Origin: Xanthomonas euvesicatoria pv. euvesicatoria
Lineage (GTDB): Bacteria; Pseudomonadota; Gammaproteobacteria; Xanthomonadales; Xanthomonadaceae
Direction of reading: 5' to 3'
NCBI RefSeq assembly: GCF_020880415.1
Contig: NZ_JAJIUJ010000108.1
Coordinates: forward strand, 1-45,667
DNA: 45,667 nucleotides
The notes under the pieces are model-generated. The model was not told where the DNA came from. It saw only the letters and a list, made by a program, of their open reading frames with translations, and did not search any database. This document shows positions 42,129 through 45,667 of the stretch, in pieces; position 1 is the stretch's first letter; every line of letters starts with the position of its first letter. Both the position numbers and the translations under genes were made by a program.

Positions 42129-44954
42129 TTACAGCGCTGTTTCATCCTTGCCCAGCGGAAACGTCAGGCCCTGCCCACGTGCTGCGTTGAAGATGATGCC
42201 GCGCGCCTGCTGGATGGCCGGCGTCGGTGCGAGCAGGCGTGGGCGGCGGTCCAGCGTGCAGCTCAGGCCGGCATCGACCAGCGCTGCGTGCGCCTGATGC
42301 AGTGGTGCGCTGCTCTCGTCCGGGAGCCAGTGCGTGCGCGCCAGTGCGTCGATCAACGCTGGCGTGTCGCAGGCGTCCAGCAGCTGCGGCTGCTGCGCTG
42401 CCAGCCCGAGCACGCCGGCCTGCAGCACGAATTCCAGATCCACCAGGCCGCCAGCGCCCTGCTTGAGATCCAGCCGGCCGGCATCGCTGCGATCCAGTTC
42501 GGCGCGCATGCGCGCCCGCATCTTGCGCACGTCTTCGTGCAACTGCGCGGTGTCGCGCACCCGCATCAGCGTGTCGCGACGCACGTGGGCAAACGCGTCG
42601 CAAAGCGCCGCGTCGCCGGCCACCGCGCGTGCACGCACCAGGGCCTGATGCTCCCAGGTCCAGGCGCGATCGCGTTGGTAGTCGCGGTAACTGGCCAGCG
42701 AGGACACCAGTGCGCCCTTGCCGCCATCCGGGCGCAGTCGCACATCGATGTCGTACAGCCGGCCGGCGCCGGTCTCGGCAGCCAGCAATGCCATCACTTT
42801 CTGCGCAAGCCGGGCAAACCAGCGCCCGGCTTCCAGCGGGCGCTTGCCGTCGGAGGCGTCCACCTCGGGCGGATGATCGTACAGAAACACCAGATCCAAA
42901 TCCGATCCGAATCCCAGCTCCAGCCCGCCAAGACTGCCGTAGCCGACAATGGCGAAGCTGCCGCCGGGCACGTGTCCGTGCGCGGCCAGCATGTCGCTGC
43001 GCGCCAGGTGCAGCACGGTCTGCACGACCGCTTCGGCAAGCCAGGCCAGTTGCCGGGTGCTCTCCACCGCCTGCTGGCGGCCATCCAGCGTGGCCAGCGC
43101 AATACGGAAGCTCAGTGCAAGCCGGCGCTCGTTGAGTTCACGCAGCGCCGCTTCGGTGTCGTCGATCTGCAAGGTCTCGGCGCAGGCCGCGTGCAACGCT
43201 GCGCGATCCGGTAGCGGGCCGCTGATGCGGGTGTCGAGCAATTCGTCCAGCAGCAACGGATACGCCGCCAGCCGCTCGGCCAGCAGCGCGCTGCGCGAGA
43301 GCACATCGACCAGGCGCGCAAGCGCGCTGGGTTGCTCGTCGAGCAAGGCCAGATAGCTGGTGCGGCGCAAGGTGGCCTGCAGCAGGCCGAGCATGCGACG
43401 CACTGCCGCGTCGGGCTGGCTGGCGCGGGTGGCCGCGTGCAGCAGTGCCGGCATCACCCGATCCAGCCGCGCACGCGCGCTATCGGACAGCGCGCGCACG
43501 CCGGAAGACTGCGCGAAATCGGCCAACGCCTGATGCGCGCCATCGGGATCGTGCAAGCCAATCCCCGCCAACGGCGCAGCATCGCCTCCCGGCAGCGCGC
43601 GCCAGTAATCGGCAAGCGCGTCCGGTGCGGTGGCGCGCACGCGCGGGGCCAGCAGTTCGGCGAATTCCGCGGCCACGCGTGTGCGCTGCGGTGCCAGCGC
43701 GTCCAGCAATGCCGACCAATCCGCATACCCAAGGCCCAACGCAATGCGCTCGCGATCCAGCGGCGCCTGCGGCAATGCGTGGGTCTGCGCATCGCGCAAC
43801 ATCTGCAGGCGATTTTCCAGCCGGCGTAGAAAACGATACGCCGTCGACAGCGCCTGGCCGTTCTCCTGGTCGATCTGGCCTGCGGCCACCAGCGCCTGGA
43901 GCGCGGGCAGCAGCCGGCGTTCGCGCAGACTCGGTTCGCGTCCACCACGAATCAGCTGCAGCGATTGGGCCAGGAACTCGATTTCGCGAATCCCGCCGGG
44001 CCCGCGCTTGATGTCGTCCAGACGATCGTGCCGCGCCACTTCGGCGGTGATGGCGGCCTTCATTTCGCGCAAGCCATCCAGTGCGGTGAAGTCCAGATAC
44101 CGCCGGTAGACGAAGGGGCGCAGCGTTTCCAGCCAGGCTTCCCCGGCGTCGATATCGCCAGCCACCGCGCGCGCCTTGAGCCAGGCATAGCGCTCCCAAT
44201 CGCGACCTTCGCGCTGGAAATACTGGTCCATGCCGGCGAACGACAACGCCACGCGGCCGGCGGTGCCGAATGGACGCAGGCGCAGATCCACGCGATGGCT
44301 GAAGCCGTCGGCGGTGGTTTCGTCCAGCAACCTGGCCAACTGCTGGCCCAATCGCGCGAAATACTCTTCTGCTGCCAATGGACGCGCGCCATCGGATTGG
44401 CCGCCCTGCGGATAGGCGTACACCAGATCCACGTCCGAGGAAAAATTCAGCTCGCCACCGCCCAGCTTGCCCAAGCCGAACACCACCAGGCGCTGCACGC
44501 TGCCGTCTGCAGCAATGACCTTGCCGTGGCGGGTGTGGAACTGCTGCTCCAGCGCTTGCAGGCCGCATTGCAGGCAGTGCTCGGCCAGCCGGGTGGCGCC
44601 GGCCAGGGTGGCTTCGACGCTGTCCAGACCGAGCACATCGCGCCAGACCAGGCGCGTGGACTCGGCGCTGCGATAGCGTCGCAATTGCGCAGGCCACAGC
44701 GGTGGCTGGGCCGGATCCAGCTGCGGCAGTGGCAGTGGCGGCGGATCGGGTTGGGCCAGGTGCTGCAGCAATGCCGGTTGCCGCGCCAAGGTATCGAGCG
44801 CGAACTCGCTGGCCAGTGCGACCTGCGCAAGCTGCCGATCGAACGCGCCGCCCGGCCACGCCTGCTCGACAGGCAATGATTGACGAACACGCGCCACGGC
44901 CCGCTCGATCAGGGCGGTGAGCGCAGGAGACATGGAAACGGTCGGCATCGGCAT
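42129..44954 (-). CDS. glnE: Glutamine synthetase adenylyltransferase / adenylyl-removing enzyme
   Basis: Bifunctional regulator that adenylylates and deadenylylates GlnA in response to PII and glutamine. It has 941 residues from ATG 44954 (E. coli GlnE has 946); ATG 44948 or 44933 are alternatives. There are two nucleotidyltransferase domains in tandem. The N-terminal deadenylylase has [20 protein letters not shown] and the C-terminal adenylylase has [20 protein letters not shown], each with the G-x-L-G-G-x-E-L...S-D-x-D-L pattern. Each is followed by its helical regulatory domain ([10 protein letters not shown] and [12 protein letters not shown] mark the sequels). It is intact, and convergent with the split VUT gene. 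Confidence 0.95.
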   Translation of the reverse strand: MPMPTVSMSPALTALIERAVARVRQSLPVEQAWPGGAFDRQLAQVALASEFALDTLARQPALLQHLAQPDPPPLPLPQLDPAQPPLWPAQLRRYRSAESTRLVWRDVLGLDSVEATLAGATRLAEHCLQCGLQALEQQFHTRHGKVIAADGSVQRLVVFGLGKLGGGELNFSSDVDLVYAYPQGGQSDGARPLAAEEYFARLGQQLARLLDETTADGFSHRVDLRLRPFGTAGRVALSFAGMDQYFQREGRDWERYAWLKARAVAGDIDAGEAWLETLRPFVYRRYLDFTALDGLREMKAAITAEVARHDRLDDIKRGPGGIREIEFLAQSLQLIRGGREPSLRERRLLPALQALVAAGQIDQENGQALSTAYRFLRRLENRLQMLRDAQTHALPQAPLDRERIALGLGYADWSALLDALAPQRTRVAAEFAELLAPRVRATAPDALADYWRALPGGDAAPLAGIGLHDPDGAHQALADFAQSSGVRALSDSARARLDRVMPALLHAATRASQPDAAVRRMLGLLQATLRRTSYLALLDEQPSALARLVDVLSRSALLAERLAAYPLLLDELLDTRISGPLPDRAALHAACAETLQIDDTEAALRELNERRLALSFRIALATLDGRQQAVESTRQLAWLAEAVVQTVLHLARSDMLAAHGHVPGGSFAIVGYGSLGGLELGFGSDLDLVFLYDHPPEVDASDGKRPLEAGRWFARLAQKVMALLAAETGAGRLYDIDVRLRPDGGKGALVSSLASYRDYQRDRAWTWEHQALVRARAVAGDAALCDAFAHVRRDTLMRVRDTAQLHEDVRKMRARMRAELDRSDAGRLDLKQGAGGLVDLEFVLQAGVLGLAAQQPQLLDACDTPALIDALARTHWLPDESSAPLHQAHAALVDAGLSCTLDRRPRLLAPTPAIQQARGIIFNAARGQGLTFPLGKDETAL

Positions 44955-45116
44955 GACCGGATTTTGGCATCCCCGCCACGCGGGGAGTACACGCATGCGC
45001 GACATCCCCCAGGGCGACTGCAACAGGGCGTGCAGCATTTCGCCGCCTTGAACATCTCGCTTACGCAGCCCTGACGGCAGCCATGCTGCACTGCGGCTTT
45101 CGCACGAGGTCCCGCC

Positions 45117-45635
45117 ATGTCGCCCACCACCTTGCCTGCTCACTTGCTGCCCTCGCAGATTCCGCTCCAGACCGATGGCAACGATCCTGCGCTGCCGCCC
45201 AGCCTGCCCTTTCTGCATCTATGGACCGGGCCGGATGGCAACAGCTGCCTCAACGCCTCGCAGCTGCCCGGCTTCGGTCGCAAGAGCGTGGGTGGCGGTG
45301 CCGCACCGCAGTGGTTGCGACCGTTTCCCGGCGAGGTGCTCGGCATCCAGTTCGCGGTGCTGCCGGTAGGCTGGGTCGGCGACTGGCATGAGAGCCCGCA
45401 CCCGCAATGGGTGATTCCGTTGCGTGGCCGCTGGTTCATCGAAACCGGCGACGGCACACGCGTGGAAATGGGTCCTGGCGACATCCATTTCGGCCAGGAC
45501 CAGGGCACCACCGATCAGCGCGGCCATCGCTCCGGCCAGTTGGGCGATGAACCTTGCCTGCAGATGATGGTGCAGTTTGCGCAATCGCCGGGCGCGGCCA
45601 CCGCGCATCCGTTCGGCCATCCGGCGCCGCGCTGA
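45117..45635 (+). CDS. Cupin-domain protein
   Basis: 172 residues. A double-stranded beta-helix cupin segment is visible: [20 protein letters not shown], then [18 protein letters not shown] and a late HRSGQLGD. His residues in HESPHPQW fit a possible metal site. No catalytic family can be assigned. ATG 45117 has GAGG eight bases upstream. Divergent from glnE. The gene ends 32 bases before the window edge. Confidence 0.75.
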   Translation: MSPTTLPAHLLPSQIPLQTDGNDPALPPSLPFLHLWTGPDGNSCLNASQLPGFGRKSVGGGAAPQWLRPFPGEVLGIQFAVLPVGWVGDWHESPHPQWVIPLRGRWFIETGDGTRVEMGPGDIHFGQDQGTTDQRGHRSGQLGDEPCLQMMVQFAQSPGAATAHPFGHPAPR

Positions 45636-45667
45636 TGGACCGCCACTGCCGCGTCCGCGCGCCCGGC

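Noticed and set aside
1..45667. CRISPR array, tRNA or rRNA genes
   Set aside because: No regularly spaced direct repeats, and no tRNA-like or rRNA-like stretch was seen on either strand by eye.

Overview
The window looks like a chromosome segment from the genus Xanthomonas, most likely the X. euvesicatoria / X. axonopodis / X. citri side of the genus. It is GC-rich outside the mobile segments. It carries two toxins with the Xanthomonadales VirD4-interacting C-terminal domain (XVIPCD), each behind its own lipoprotein immunity gene. It also carries a 613-residue type III effector that I recognise as XopB, with a plant-inducible promoter (PIP) box, together with core genes that are typical of xanthomonads. 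All calls come from reading the sequence and recalled family knowledge; no database search was run.

Accessory left arm (1-8400). An IS3-family element cut by the window edge (1-1178) lies against a type IV secretion effector/immunity pair (1233-3361). Next come a truncated IS3 orfA start (3551-3601), a REP-associated tyrosine transposase (RAYT, 3703-4401) with short repeats around it, and an AAA ATPase / subtilisin-like protease module of the IetAS type (4499-8029). The protease is frameshifted at a G-run.

Core and semi-core middle (8400-38700). aceE (pyruvate dehydrogenase E1) has a strong hairpin in its leader. It is followed by a frameshifted GH53 endo-galactanase and a second effector/immunity pair with a class-3 lipase toxin. 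A three-gene partner-switching unit (SpoIIE-type phosphatase, HATPase, STAS) and a HAD phosphatase come next. A complete malonate decarboxylase operon, mdcACDEGBH plus a MatC-type transporter and a GntR regulator, runs leftward from about 27548 to 18958. Divergent from it is a PadR regulator with twin palindromes, and behind that a siderophore-interacting-protein (SIP) flavin reductase, a pairing like E. coli YqjI/YqjH. Then come a small secreted protein, a histidine acid phosphatase, a YceI lipoprotein, a RutE-like nitroreductase, an ELM1-family protein, a DUF2145 protein with an overlapping secreted partner, and a sedolisin (S53) protease.

Right arm (38700-45667). A VUT-family (YhhQ-like) membrane transporter gene is split by about 2.7 kb of foreign, AT-richer DNA. 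That insert contains an 89-bp inverted-repeat element, xopB with its PIP box, and a decayed IS3 orfA. After it come glnE and a cupin gene.

Taken together, the segment alternates core metabolism with competition (X-T4SS toxins), probable phage or plasmid defence (IetAS) and virulence (XopB) genes. The accessory blocks are marked by IS, RAYT and palindromic repeats.
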